From positions 2,108,001-2,172,000 of the forward strand of contig NC_063437.1 of the NCBI RefSeq assembly GCF_020379485.1: 64,000 nt of DNA, given 5' to 3'. A program made the position numbers and the translations under genes. Source of the DNA: Brassica napus (taxonomy: Eukaryota > Streptophyta > Magnoliopsida > Brassicales > Brassicaceae). The notes beneath the pieces are model-generated. The model saw only the letters and a list, made by a program, of their open reading frames with translations, ran no database searches and was not told the origin of the DNA. Position 1 is the stretch's first letter, and each line of letters starts with the position of its first letter. Below, one piece after another: positions 11,762 to 23,143 of this stretch.

Positions 11762-13272
11762 AAGGTAACCCACCACACTCCCTTGTATATACCATTTCAT
11801 TTTTGCATATTAGTCTTCTTTTCGGTATCTCTCTCTCTACTTGACGACACAGAGACTGTGTCACTCAAGTTTGGGGGAGGTACCAAGTATTTGATCATGT
11901 TTGCTTTGATGTTGTTTCATTGAGTCATGCATGGCATACCTATTTGCATAGATAAAAAAAAAATCAATCATTTAGTTTGCATCATTTGCATTTTTAGGAG
12001 AGTCTAGAGCATATAGGTTGCATTCACTTGCATTGGGAGCAATGATTTGAATGCCTTGTAAAGAACACTACGTTGCACTTGACTAGCTTTTGCACCTCTC
12101 AAAAAGACTTGTATGTTTCGAGCCTTGAAAACTCTTCCTGAAACTTGTTGATTGCTGAAACTCAGTCTTTGAAGCCAACTACAACCTTATTAGAAATGAA
12201 TGAACTTAATGCTTCTTGCTTAGGGTCCCTTGTGTACTGAGTCATGGCTATACACACTGGAGTTGTCACATCTTTTATGCCAATCTTTTTGACAAACTCT
12301 AGTGGTAGACCACTCCCAAAACCTTTCCTTCCTTTTAAGCTTTCATTGTTTGATGAGTGAGGCCTTCTTCGGAAAGTCTTACATGCGCATAATGTTGAGA
12401 GTATCGGGAACGACAATGCTTGATCTTCATTTTTGCTAGATTGGACACTCTTTTGTCTAGCTATAGGTGGGAGGGTGAGTGTTGTGATCATGATTTGGGA
12501 GAAATGAAAAATAAAAAGGATAGACTCTTTGTGCTTAAGTGAATCGATTTTCTGGGATAAGTAGAGAACCTCTAGCTCTAGTTTTGAAAAGTCTTGGCCC
12601 CCAACCTAAAAAAAAAAAAAAATATATATAAAAAAAAAGAAATCGAAAAAAAAAAAAAAAAAAAAAGAAAAGAAAAAGGGGGGCTAGCAAAGTTGTTAGG
12701 AGCTAAGAAATGTTTTGAGGTTGTGAAAAATCCCTTGTAGATTTCAAAGAGAAGGAGTTAAAGTTCTTAGGATCTTTTGGTGAGAGATGTGAGTAGGGTT
12801 TGACATTGGGAAATGATTGTGTGATTTGTATGTTTGGGAAAAGGGTAGAACAATGGAGATTGAGCATTGTATGCATGAGTTGGTCCCTTTCTTAGATATA
12901 TTATGTGCAATGTCAAGGCTACTTGTTTTGAGAGTAAACCACCTTAAAGATCATATGTTTTGAACCTCTTGAATCACTTGAATAAAAGCCTTCCCTTACC
13001 AACCAAATGACTTGGACCAACTGACCATTTGCAAGAATTCACCTGATGTTTTGTGCTTAATGAATGTGAGAGTTGGTTGATTTGAATGTGTGGATGCTTG
13101 ATGATGAGTGTAAGAACAAAAAGAGTTAAGATAGGCCTAGAGAAGCTAGAGTGTAATAAGAGAGTGTGCTAGTTGTGTTTCTTTTGGCTATGTGCTCCCA
13201 CCTTCAACCTCTCTCCCTATGAGTTCTAGAAAGTTCACTTGTGGACAAGTAAAAGAACAAGTTTGGGGGAGT
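11762..13272 (+). other. Non-coding internal region of the Gypsy-type element
   Basis: About 1.5 kb without a convincing ORF on the plus strand. It contains a PPT-like AAGTTTGGGGGAGG at about 11868-11880, a second at 13259-13272 that directly precedes the LTR, and an A-rich stretch at about 12609-12678. An antisense frame of 109 codons at 12162-12491 matches nothing I recognise. This is where RT and integrase would lie in an autonomous element. Confidence 0.8.
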
Positions 13273-14813
13273 TGATATCTTGCATATTTGCATTGTTTTA
13301 TCCATTCATCCATTAGCATTTTCATCATATAGATTAGGATTTAGCCATGTCTAGGTTGCATTTTGCATTCATTGTCCTCATTAGGTGTTGGAGTGCCACA
13401 TGGAGTTCTTGGGGACATTTGGATGCATTTGGAGCTTAAAGGACGTGAAACAGGTGATCATTGGACGAGCAGAGCATGGGAGCGAGGTTCCGCAGCGACG
13501 TCATGAGGTCGCTCCAAAGCACCTCTCAGAGCGACCTAGCTAGAGCGACCCCGTGAAGTCGCTCGCCATATTCATCCCGTAGGAAGCTAGAGCGACTTGC
13601 CCAGAGCGACGCACCGAGGTCGCTCGCATCTCACACCCTTCTCGGAGCGACCTCCCAAAGCGACACCCCGAGGTCGCTCGCGTCTCTATGGCGAGACGAC
13701 ACGAAGCGAAGCCTGGAGCGACCTCTCAGAGCGACCTACCAAGGTCGCTCCCGATCCAGAGCGACCCGTTGGAGCGACACACCAAAGTCGCTCGCGACCT
13801 CTCGCCCGGACACACCAAAAATCGGCCCTGGAGCGACTTCCCGGAGCGACACCTGCAAGTCGCTCCGCGTTATTTTGCTGCCGAAAATCATGATTTCTTA
13901 AGGACCTTTTTGCAATTTATTTTGGACGTTTTGCACTTGGAAAAACCTATGTTTTAAACATCTTTTGTAGCCACCAGTGGCAGATTATCTTTTATCTTTG
14001 ATCTATTGAGAAAGACACAAGAACCCTCTTGAGAAGTTCATCTCTTGGGTTTTGATTTGTTATGTTCTTGTGTTCTTGTTGATTTCTTATCTATTTCTCT
14101 ACATGGTTAATCTGAAATCCAATATGGGTTTAAGAGGAATCATGGAGATTAGTGAGTAATCACCTTTGGAATTCATGGGTTAGGGAGATTAAGGGTGATT
14201 AAGTTAGAGTTAGGATGTTTTAGTGTAGATCATTCATATTTCCTTGCTAGTAGAGTAATCATAATGCATCTTCTGAGTTGGCCACTCAGTTGTTGATCCT
14301 TAGGCATTTCTCACCCGAAAGGTGTTCGATGAAATGCCCGAGACAACTCTCCTAGGCTTTTAGTATACTTTGCCAAAGACATTTGTTGTTAAAGGTACTA
14401 AGATAGCTAATAGACTTGTTAGTAATGATTGCTTCCATATTATTCAACCAAAGACATTTGATGTTTGAGATATGTTAGCAAATGAGCATTCATCTAGACA
14501 TAGAGCTTGCTTAGAATTGTGTCTAGGCTTAAGGTTGATTGTTTGATTGATCATTTGCCATCCTTAGTTCGATACTTGATCACCCAAGGTCTAATCCCTA
14601 TACCCATGAGTTCTCTTTTCCTTTAGTCAAGAAAGTATCATTCTGTTATTGCTTTCTAGTTTTAGTCATAGTTTAAAACCCATCTAAATCATTGTTTGCA
14701 CTTAGATTAAGTGAGTACTTGCATTCTCAGTGCTTTGATATCCCTCAGAACTGGTTCGACAATCATTTATACTACAACATTTGTCTTAGGAGCCTTGAAA
14801 ACTCCTAACATCA
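13273..14813 (+). repeat. Gypsy-type 3' LTR
   Basis: 1541 bp, same length as the left LTR. I find four single-base differences by eye: ACTCTC/ACCCTC, TTAGGTTAG/TTAAGTTAG, CTTTCATA/CTTCCATA and GATAGT/GATTGT. Confidence 0.95.
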
Positions 14814-15318
14814 CTGACCCTGACATACCTTTGACAATTTATTGTGATGCAGATTGGGGGGCTTGTCCCTTGTCTCGACGTTCTCTCAGTGCCTTTGTTG
14901 TCATGCTTGGTGGCTCTCCTATTTCCTGGAAAACAAAGAAGCAGAAGACGGTTTCCCATTCATCTGCAGAGGCGGAATATAGATCAATGGCTGCAGCACT
15001 CCGTGAGATCAAATGGGTCCAGCGTCTCCTTAAAGATCTTGGCGCAGAACAGACAGAACCAACACGTTTTTTTCTGTGATAGTAAGGCAGCCATACATAT
15101 TGCGTCGAATCCTGTTTTCCATGAACGCACAAAGCACATAGAGTCCGATTGTCATTCAGTACGTGATGCGGTTAAGGATGGCACTATTGTTACTCAGCAC
15201 ATCCGAACAGAGTCTCAGATTGCTGACATTCTTACTAAGGCGCTAGGACGAGCTACATTTCAAAATTTAGTGTCCAAGTTGGGCATCGTGAATCCTCACT
15301 CTCCAACTTGAGGGGAAG
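14814..15318 (+). pseudogene. Copia RNase H region and 3' tail (after nested insertion)
   Basis: Continues the copia pol frame after the CTGAC duplication. RNase H motifs are visible: [30 protein letters not shown], and in a shifted frame [22 protein letters not shown] and [10 protein letters not shown], ending NPHSPT-stop at about 15311. A run of seven T at 15067-15073 coincides with a one-base frame change, so RNase H is broken independently of the insertion. The purine tract GAGGGGAAG follows at 15310-15318. Confidence 0.9.
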
Positions 15319-15510
15319 TATTGGCGTGGATATGCTATATTAGAGATAATGATCGAGAGTTTGTGATAAGTATTAGAAATATAGATAAACACTCCTATTG
15401 TTAAGGAAGTGATCGTTGATGATAAGGCCAAAGAGCCGACTCTCTTATTGTATAAGTAGGTTGGCATTACCGTTCTAATAACACAAGTACTTTCGGTATC
15501 TAAATCTACA
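15319..15510 (+). repeat. Copia 3' LTR
   Basis: 192 bp; two mismatches to the 5' LTR. Immediately followed by the second GTAAG target duplication (15511-15515). Confidence 0.95.
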
Positions 15511-15569
15511 GTAAGATATGGTTTGGGTCCGTTTTCACGCCTGCCGTATGGGTTCTTGATCGCAAGTGA
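15511..15569 (+). pseudogene. Strictosidine-synthase-like pseudogene, C-terminal piece
   Basis: After the duplicated GTAAG the sequence reads WFGSVFTPAVWVLDRK then TGA (15567-15569), the usual C-terminus of SSL proteins. It is the end of the exon that stops at 3464, now 12 kb away. Confidence 0.9.
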
Positions 15570-16397
15570 GTGATTCCGTTTGTTAAATGTATGGAGTCAT
15601 GTTTTGTAAGTTAAGTGTCTTTTGTTTGTTGCTTGTATTTAAAAATAGACATGCTTGTATGGTAGATGCATCCACTGTACCATGTACAGTTGCAATAATT
15701 AAATACTTCTGCAGGTATAACTTTTATGCATGTTTCTTACTTTCCTATGCTCAAATATAGTTGCTCCTCTTCTTCCTTATCGTACCTCTCTTGTCTCTCC
15801 TTCCTCTTGTTTTACTTTGTTCCCATACGGCCTCACCCTCGCAGAGAATAAGATGGTAACACAAATGTACTACGTCGATATGAATACATACAGAAAAGTA
15901 ATCACATTGCATAAAGAAAGTAAATTACATTCATGTATAGCATTAGTTTGAAGCTAAACCTGAGAAGACGAAACTTTTGATGAAGAACAGCTACATGAAA
16001 GAGAGAGAGATAAGACACCTGAGCTTGCAAAGGACATTCAAGTGTGCAGGCGACTGATTCAGAGGGGTTCAATAGATATACAATCGTGTTTAAATTAAAC
16101 CCATTAAAGGGTTTTAATAGGCCCAATTAAGAGATAGAGAGACCGGAAACTGATTCATATTTTTACCATTTTGGAATATTTTTGACATGTTCCTTGAAAT
16201 GTATTAATCCGATGTCTGAATCAGAGAAGCATAATTTGCTTACTTGTTTTAAAGGTAATGATTGAAGTTGACCCTAGGTCGATAATGCCTTTACATTATA
16301 GATCACCGACCGTTGTTGTTGTTTATTGAATTTAACATTTAATATATTTTTCAACAAATGTTTTCTTTTTTTTTGGTGGGTCAACAAATAAATAAAA
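15570..16397. other. Intergenic DNA between SSL pseudogene and bHLH copy 1
   Basis: No convincing gene. A 73-codon frame at 15730-15951 has no recognisable features. The right side grades into the promoter of the bHLH gene. Confidence 0.5.
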
Positions 16398-16650
16398 TGC
16401 TTATGTATATGCTTACAACTTGCTTATGTATATGCTTACAACATTAGAATTGTTTGTCCAAAACTTTTTCCACCTGATTTCCACGAGCCTCCAACACTTT
16501 CTTGAGGCTGAGTCATCTTTCAATATTCTTTAATGTAAATGAGTGTACTCTTAATGCATGCAATATTCTTATTAATGGTGACTGTACATAGTTCTCGCGT
16601 GGTACATAGACTCTGGCGTGTGCCCACTTACGTTCTGAGATCCAAATATT
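16398..16650 (+). promoter_or_regulatory. Conserved promoter blocks A, B, C of bHLH copy 1
   Basis: Block A (16398-16443) is two copies of TGCTTATGTATATGCTTACA. Block B (16470-16525) contains CCACCTGATTTCCACGAGCC, with an E-box CACCTG, followed by GGCTGAGTCATC. Block C (16574-16650) starts AATGGTGACTG and contains GGCGTGTGCCC. The same three blocks in the same order precede copies 2 and 3 at similar distances from the ATG. Conservation through otherwise diverged DNA suggests binding sites. In Arabidopsis, class IVc bHLH factors such as ILR3 activate these genes; which block they would bind is not known from the sequence. Confidence 0.7.
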
Positions 16651-16860
16651 TCTCTTTATAGTATAGGTGAGTCGTATAACATTTCGGAAACACTTATTAT
16701 ATAGTTTCTTAAATTTTATTTAACTAGAGATTTATTTGTTTATTTTATCTTGTTATCCGGATATAAATATATTCTACAATTATATCTTTACCCATAGTTC
16801 AGGGAAGTCCCAGCTTCAAGAGAAAACATAATCTTAGAACTTGTCATTAATCAAACAAAA

Positions 16861-17805
16861 ATGTGTGCATTAGTCCCTCCAGTGTTCCCAAACTTTGGGT
16901 GGCCTTCGACAGGAGAGTACGAGAGTAACTACCTGGTCGGAGAGAACCTCGACGACTTTACGTTCCTTGATTGTCCGGCACCAGAGACATATGGAGTGGA
17001 ACATCATCAGGAGATTCAGGAAATGTTGGGGGTCTCTGTTCCGTCCGAGGGGAATGGGGTCGTGACCAAGAAGCTTAATCACAATGCTAGTGAGCGTGAC
17101 CGTCGCAAGAAGATCAACTCTTTGTTCTCGTCTCTTCGTTCATGTCTTCCAGCTTCTGATCAATCGGTAAGTAGCTACTCCGCTATATCGTCTAATCAGT
17201 TTCACCTCAAAACCAAATAGCAATAATTAGATAATTGGGCTGTTCATTACATTATTTTGATGTGATATTTATAATACGCTAGCTTGTCTATGTATCTATA
17301 CCATTTAGAGGAAGAATATTGAGTTAACTCTTTTTCTTCAATTTCTTTCTTGCAGAAGAAGCTAAGTATTCCTCAGACGGTTTCTCGGAGCTTGAAGTAC
17401 ATACCAGAGCTACAAGAGCAAGTGAAGAAGCTAATACAAAAGAAGGAAGAACTCTTGGTGCGAGTATCAGGTCAAAGAGACATTGAACATTACGTTGAGC
17501 CGCACCCAAAGGCCGTTGCACGTTACGTCTCGACCATTTCTGCGACTAAGCTTGGAGACAACGAAGTGATGGTCCAAATCTCATCGTCCAAGAATCATAA
17601 CTTTTCGATATCTAATGTGTTGAGTGGGTTAGAAGAAGATGGGTTTGTTCTTGTTGATGTTTCATCTTCAAGGTCTCATGGAGAAAGGCTCTTCTACACT
17701 TTGCATCTTCAAATGGGAAATAAAGATGATTACAAACTGACATGCGAAGAGCTACGCCAGAGAATGTTATACTTGTATGAGGAATGTGGAAACTCGTTTA
17801 GATGA
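16861..17805 (+). CDS. bHLH38/39: bHLH Ib transcription factor, bHLH38/39 type, tandem copy 1
   Basis: Two exons, 16861-17166 and 17356-17805 (251 aa), with intron GTAAGT...TTGCAG of 189 bp in phase 0. The N-terminus MCALVPPVFPNFGWPST is diagnostic of the bHLH38/39/100/101 group. The basic region HNASERDRRKKIN keeps the H-E-R residues for E-/G-box binding. The intron falls after ASDQS, between the loop and helix 2 (KKLSIPQTVSRSLKYIPELQ), and the C-terminal half is ACT-like (FSISNVLSGLEEDGFVLVDV). Known role of the family: iron-deficiency-induced nuclear factors that dimerise with FIT to activate IRT1 and FRO2. All features are intact. I cannot say which Arabidopsis gene it matches one to one. 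Confidence 0.95.
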
Positions 17806-18165
17806 TAATTTGTTCTTGTTTCTTTAGTTATGTCATCGATCCGTTTCTCAACATCTAACATTCATGTAGGCGAGTTATTTTGTTTATTTTTCTTGTTGAA
17901 GTCGATGATCGATTATTACATTTACATGCTATTGAATATTGACTGATTACTATGAAATTCATGCTATTGCCGAAAACTTTTATTTTTGTCTATACTTGAG
18001 TCTTTGGGTGCCCAACTTTTTGTCGTCTTCTACTCTTTGTTTATGCATTTTAATTTGTTTATATATTGTTAAGTGTTAACAGTTAATTGTGTCTTATATA
18101 TAATTAGATAAAACAAAAAGACAAAAGGGGTCCTTATAACTTCTTGTATCACTAATACTATATAA
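17806..18165. other. 3' flank of bHLH copy 1
   Basis: AT-rich downstream DNA, presumably holding the 3' UTR. No other feature recognised. Confidence 0.5.
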
Positions 18166-20199
18166 CTAGATGATAATCCGCGCTCATGCGGAATGAATTT
18201 TTTATACTTATATTCATTAAATGATTTTAACATTTTGCAATACTACAATCTTTATCAATTGTAAAATGACGAATACAAATGTTGGTCTCTTAAATGTATA
18301 ATCGTTGTTGAAGAGTTAACATATTACAACTCATTTTAATATTTTTAAGACTTCATATGCACAAAAAGAAATTAAGTTTTGCGGCTGACACAAATCACCA
18401 AAATCAGATAGACCACATCGATTGTAAAATGACGAAAGGAGATTATGTTTTCTGCTCTCGGTTTGTTTAATATTGACTCTCTATAAGTGATTTCATTTTC
18501 CACCTCTATAAAATTCTATTTTGCTCTCATTTTTTTCCACTCATATGAGTTTTGTTTATTTTTATAACTTCTTCTGTGAATTTGGTGAATTACATAAGTG
18601 TTAATTTAAAAAGATAGACGTATGTAAAAATTTGTTTCACTCCAGATACATATATAAGAATCAAAATTTTAAAGAAAGTCACTGGCAAACTATATTCACA
18701 GGTTAGTGTTCAAATCTAATATATCAAGTTGTCATAGAATATAGTGAAGACTCGAAATATGAATGTCTATCTAGTATATATTCACTAGTTTGGTCAAAAA
18801 ATATTCTAATTCTAGAACAACAAAAAATTACTTACTTGATTAACCTACACTTTTGAGGTTTAATTACTTAAGATTATACCGATACAAAATATATAATACT
18901 TTAAAATTCTAGTATATGTAAAATAAGTATAAACTAAGAAGTGTTTGATTTATTAAACGATAAACTAGAAAACTTATAATAAATAGTTCAAATATTTCAT
19001 TCGTACAATTATAATAGCTAGATATGGTATTATGGAGAAAAAAATATTGGACAAAGGATCAAATCTATCATTCTTCGAACAAACTCAAAAGGAGGTGATT
19101 TGAATATTGTCATGATATTTCATTAAAAAACATTTAGGAATAAATATCAAGACTAAATTATTTAATATGAAAGAAATAATATATATATAAATAGTGCTTC
19201 CAGTATTAAAAATCACTTCGATTTGAAGAAGTGTATTTATAGGATTGTCAGGATCAAATAACATATTAGAAACTACCAATTAAAAAAATAATGTGTATAC
19301 GTAAAAGTATATACCTTAGAGTAAGCACATAAATCAAAACTAATACCTTTTGTTTATTTACAATCATGTTTTTGATAAATAAATCAAAACAATCATTTTA
19401 TTTTATTATGTTATATGCCTATATGGTATATGATTAAACTTTAGAGATATTGACATAGATATATATATAGTATATTTTAATATAAATATTTATTATTGAC
19501 AATTTCTACTCAGTATGATTTATTAAAATTTGTATATTTGCTGTGACAAAAATTTAAACCATTAATCACAAAACTTTTAATGTGAGATTTTTCCATACAA
19601 ATTTCAAAATTGAAATATTATGATTTCAATAATTTTCCATGGAAATTTTGAAATTAACATATTTATATATGTTATATAGTATATAATTTAATTTTAGTAA
19701 TATATATATATATTATAAACATTTATTAATAAGACTTCATATTCTTACAATTTATGATAAATCGTATCTTGTTTGAACAAAAAATATTTTAAACCATTGA
19801 TCACGAAATTTTCAATGTGATACTTTTACCATTTTTAGTAATTTATATTCGTTTAAAAAAATTGAAAATATAACATATAAGAAAAAATCTATATTTTTAT
19901 TATATGGTTAATGTGATTGTTCAATTTCTTTTAATAATATAAAATTAAACAAAAAAATAGAAGATGCCAAAATTGTTATCAAATATTTTTTTTTGTGAAC
20001 AATTGTTATCAAATATTTATTATTCATAATTATTAATTGTCATATTAATTATATTAGGTAATTATGTAGCTTTTATTTAAATAAAGAATTGAAAATATTC
20101 TTTTGTATAATATTAATCAATTTGATTATTAGTTTAATAAAAAGTATAATATATATTTATATGTACCAATTTATTTTTCTTGAAATGCTTCATAGGAGA
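18166..20199 (-). mobile_element. Helitron-like element (minus orientation), possibly composite
   Basis: The left border has the Helitron 3' structure in reverse: A then CTAG at 18166-18169, followed by a hairpin TCCGC/GCGGA at 18177-18191. The right border is proposed at GCTTCATAGGAGA|T (20199/20200), like the GCTTCTCAAAT...GGGGA|T end of the element at 1353-2380. The part from about 19400 onward resembles that element (TTAATGTGAGATTTTT, TATATGGTTAATGTGATT). The first 1.2 kb does not, so another insertion may lie inside. Confidence 0.45.
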
Positions 20200-21734
20200 T
20201 GAACAACATTATATTAGTTGACAAAAAAGGACAACATTATATTAAAAAGTTATAAAATTTTGTTATATACTATATGCTTGGCCCAATCCGGTGCCGGTGA
20301 TAATACTATTAGGAGATGATCCTGACATTTAAAGGGCACGTTAGGAAACAATAGAGTACATGATAAAAGAGAAGGCATGGTCATTGAACTTGGAGTTTAT
20401 ATATAAAAAAGTACACATTGGCCAGGTTAGGGAACATTATAATACATGATAAAAGAGAAGTCATGGTTATCCATTGATCTTTGCCATCTTGGAATTTATA
20501 TATAGAGTACACATTAGCATATTGCAAATATAAGAAAACAAATGATAAAATTTTAAATCAGAAAAGTAACATTCTCATCTTTAACAGAAAAAGACGATCT
20601 CACAAAATGCTTTGGCAAAAGAATACTTAATTTGTTTTTCTTAAATATATTTTTTGAAAATTTTCTTTTGTTGCAAAACATATCTATATATCTATACTAT
20701 TATTTACGAAATAATTTTTTTTACGTTTGAGCACTTACGTTAAAAGTTAGAGTTGTTATAAATATCGTTTATACCATTAATGAATAAAATATATATAAAT
20801 TAGCTATAAAATAAAAACGATTAACAAATTTTGATTAGATAAGTGACTAAAATAAATAACAATAAGAATTATTAAAAATATAAAAATATCTTTAAAAAAA
20901 AATTATATATATATAATGTTGTTATCTCACAATTATCTTTTAATAACAATTAAAAAAAAAAATACATCTCTATAATATTAATCAAATAAAATTCTTAATT
21001 TTATATCATTTAAAAGAGAATATTGATTGATTTTATATTTATTTGTTAATAATGAATATAGTATACAAAAAAAATTTCAAAAAATTATAATACATAACAA
21101 ATTTCAAATTAAAATGTATGTATTAATAAGTACCTATAAAATGTTATATAGATAACATGTTGTCTCCGCTTTTTTTTAAATTGCTTTTTTGAGTGTTTGA
21201 CAATTTTAAAAGTTTTATTCTCCTTTATTTGGCTTTTTAAAATATAAATTAACAGGATTATATTTGTAGCTTCCAGAGTATTATATTTATCTAATGCTGG
21301 GATCACAATTAGAGTCGAGGATAAATTGCCAAAAATGATTCAAAACTTTATTTTGAATACAAAAGTGTACTTCAAATTAAATCGAATGCAAAAATAACCC
21401 GAAAGATTAGTGAAATTAAAAAAAAAAAAAATTCTTATGAAACAAAAAATATGTATTGAGTGTTACCATTATAACTCTTCTCGTTCAATAGATCTTTAAA
21501 ATAATTTTAAAATTTATAAAAAATATTTTGATGGAGAAAAACTTGAAAACATGTAATAATAAAAATTGCTAAATGATGTAAATATAGTTTTACTAAAATT
21601 TAATTATGTTCAACATAGATGAGCGAATGTAGACTAAATCATGATAGTCATTGATTTAGGGTTTGGTAACATATGTAATATTATTGATATTTTAGGGTTA
21701 AATTTTGAAAGCTCTTTTTTTTTTTAATTTGACA
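20200..21734. other. AT-rich intergenic DNA
   Basis: No gene or RNA recognised. ATCTATACTATTATTTACG at about 20690 looks like a Helitron 5' terminus in plus orientation, but no matching 3' end is found before 22178. Confidence 0.4.
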
Positions 21735-22177
21735 CTAGAGCTTGATCCGTGCACCCACGCGGATGTTAGTTTACTTTATAAATGAATATTTATTTTTATA
21801 AGTGATAATATATGTTTTGAAATTTACCCGTTTAATTTTGTTTTAATATGTCATTTCTAAACACAATAATTTTATAGTTTATATTGAGTAGCTTTATTTT
21901 ATCATGTAAACCCTTAATTATATCATCTATTTATTTAGAATATGACCTGTAAATTCACACAAATGTATTTTTATTTTTTTATGGACCAAAATTTTATTAT
22001 AATATATAATAAAATTGTTGTATAAACTGTTTTTATGGATCAAAATTATATGATTATGTATAACAAAATTGTTGTATACTATTTATTATGTATATGTGGA
22101 ATTAGTAAAATAATTATCATATAATGTATGTAATTACGAAGTTTATATATGGACTTAATTATTTTCAAAAACACATA
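21735..22177 (-). mobile_element. Helitron 3' terminus (minus orientation), element truncated
   Basis: CTAG at 21735-21738 preceded by A, with an inverted repeat ATCCG...CGGAT at about 21744-21763, is a Helitron 3' end on the minus strand. The body to the right is AT-rich and is interrupted or ended by another element starting at 22178, so the 5' end is not located. Confidence 0.45.
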
Positions 22178-23143
22178 TCCCCTATATATTATTTGAGAAG
22201 CATTGCAACATTTTTTTTCTAGCCACGTGTCATCACTAGAATGATTCTTAGAATTATTAGAAAAATAGGTTGGTCTATCTAAATATTTAATAAGTTTTTT
22301 ATTAAACCACAATAAATATATTATTAATGTGCTTCAATATTTCCTTAAATAAGATTACGAAATTGTTTAATGTGACTAAAGTATATATGACAATTAATGA
22401 TTTTGAATAATAAATATTTGATAAAATAAGTGTGTATTATAATTATATTTTTTTAATTTTAAGCTATTAAAATAAATTAAAAAATCATAGTAACCAAATA
22501 ATAAAAATTAAAAAAATTATTTATATATTATATTTTGAATTTTAAAAAACGAGTATAAATTACTAAAAATGTTAAAAGTTTCACATTCAAATTTTGTGAT
22601 CTATCATTTAAAACTTTTGTTATGACATGATATAAATAATTAAAAAATAATATAAGTTGAAAGTCTCATTTAATAAGTATCAAAAATAATAGATATATAA
22701 ATATATGTATCATTTTAAATTAAACTATATGCCATATAAAAATACATAAATATCTTAATTTTGAAATTTACTTTGAACATTTTTTGGTAAAAAATTTGAA
22801 AAAATATTACCAACTTAATTTTTAAAATATTATAAATTTCTTAAACCATTAATCCCACAGTGAAAATTTTGTTATTACTAATTTAGACTTTTTGCTATAA
22901 CAGATACAAATGATAAAAAAAATATGAGCAAAAAGCATCATCTAATAAATATTAATATTAAAATATACCATATATATGTTACTATCATTTAAATTTAATT
23001 ATATATCATATCAAATAGAAATATATTTTTTTGATTTATAAAATTTATTTATATGTTCGCACCAATTTAATTATATAAGTAGTAGATAATGACTTTTTAA
23101 GTATTCAATATATATTTATTATTTCATAATATGTTATAAACAG
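22178..23143 (+). mobile_element. Non-autonomous Helitron, inverted relative of 1353-2380, 3' end lost
   Basis: Starts TCCCCTATATATTATTTGAG directly after A (22177), the same 5' terminus as the element at 1353-2380 but on the other strand, and the two can be followed against each other for nearly their whole length (CCACGTGTCATCA, TTAATCCCACAGTG, ATTCAATATATATTTATTAT). Homology ends near 23143, before the CTAG hairpin, where GAAGTCTTC-rich DNA begins. Confidence 0.7.

Larger units (their letters stand above)
7650..14813 (+). mobile_element. Non-autonomous Gypsy-type LTR retrotransposon with gag-protease only (TR-GAG-like)
   Basis: 7164-bp element with two 1541-bp LTRs that start TGATATC and end ACATCA, and a 5-bp TSD. 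The PBS at 9193-9205, TGGCGCCGTTGCC, fits tRNA-Asp, the primer used by Athila-like Gypsy elements. The purine tract TTTGGGGGAG lies just before the right LTR (13262-13271). The only large frame encodes Gag plus protease; no RT, RNase H or integrase is present, so mobility would need a helper. About 1.5 kb of non-coding DNA follows the ORF. By eye the LTRs differ at four positions, so insertion is very recent and younger than the copia host element. Resembles the class called TR-GAG; family assignment beyond Gypsy/Athila-like is inference. Confidence 0.92.
3465..15510 (+). mobile_element. Ty1/copia LTR retrotransposon, interrupted by a nested Gypsy-type element
   Basis: Complete element outline: 192-bp LTRs at 3465-3656 and 15319-15510, a PBS TGGTATCAGAGC (initiator Met tRNA type) directly after the left LTR, gag-pol in the order Gag, protease, integrase, RT, RNase H (copia order), and a purine-rich tract GAGGGGAAG just before the right LTR. 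TSD is GTAAG. Without the nested insertion the element is about 4.9 kb, normal for plant copia. The LTRs differ at two positions by eye, which suggests a recent insertion. LTR termini are TA...CA, not the usual TG...CA. The nested element (7650-14813) and a one-base frame break near 15067-15073 disable it. Confidence 0.95.

Noticed and set aside
12162..12491. 109-codon antisense gene inside the Gypsy-type element
   Set aside because: No recognisable domain; some plant elements have antisense ORFs but nothing here supports it.
20691..22177. Complete Helitron starting at TCTATACTATTATTTACG
   Set aside because: No plus-strand hairpin and CTAG end found before the next element; kept only as a note.
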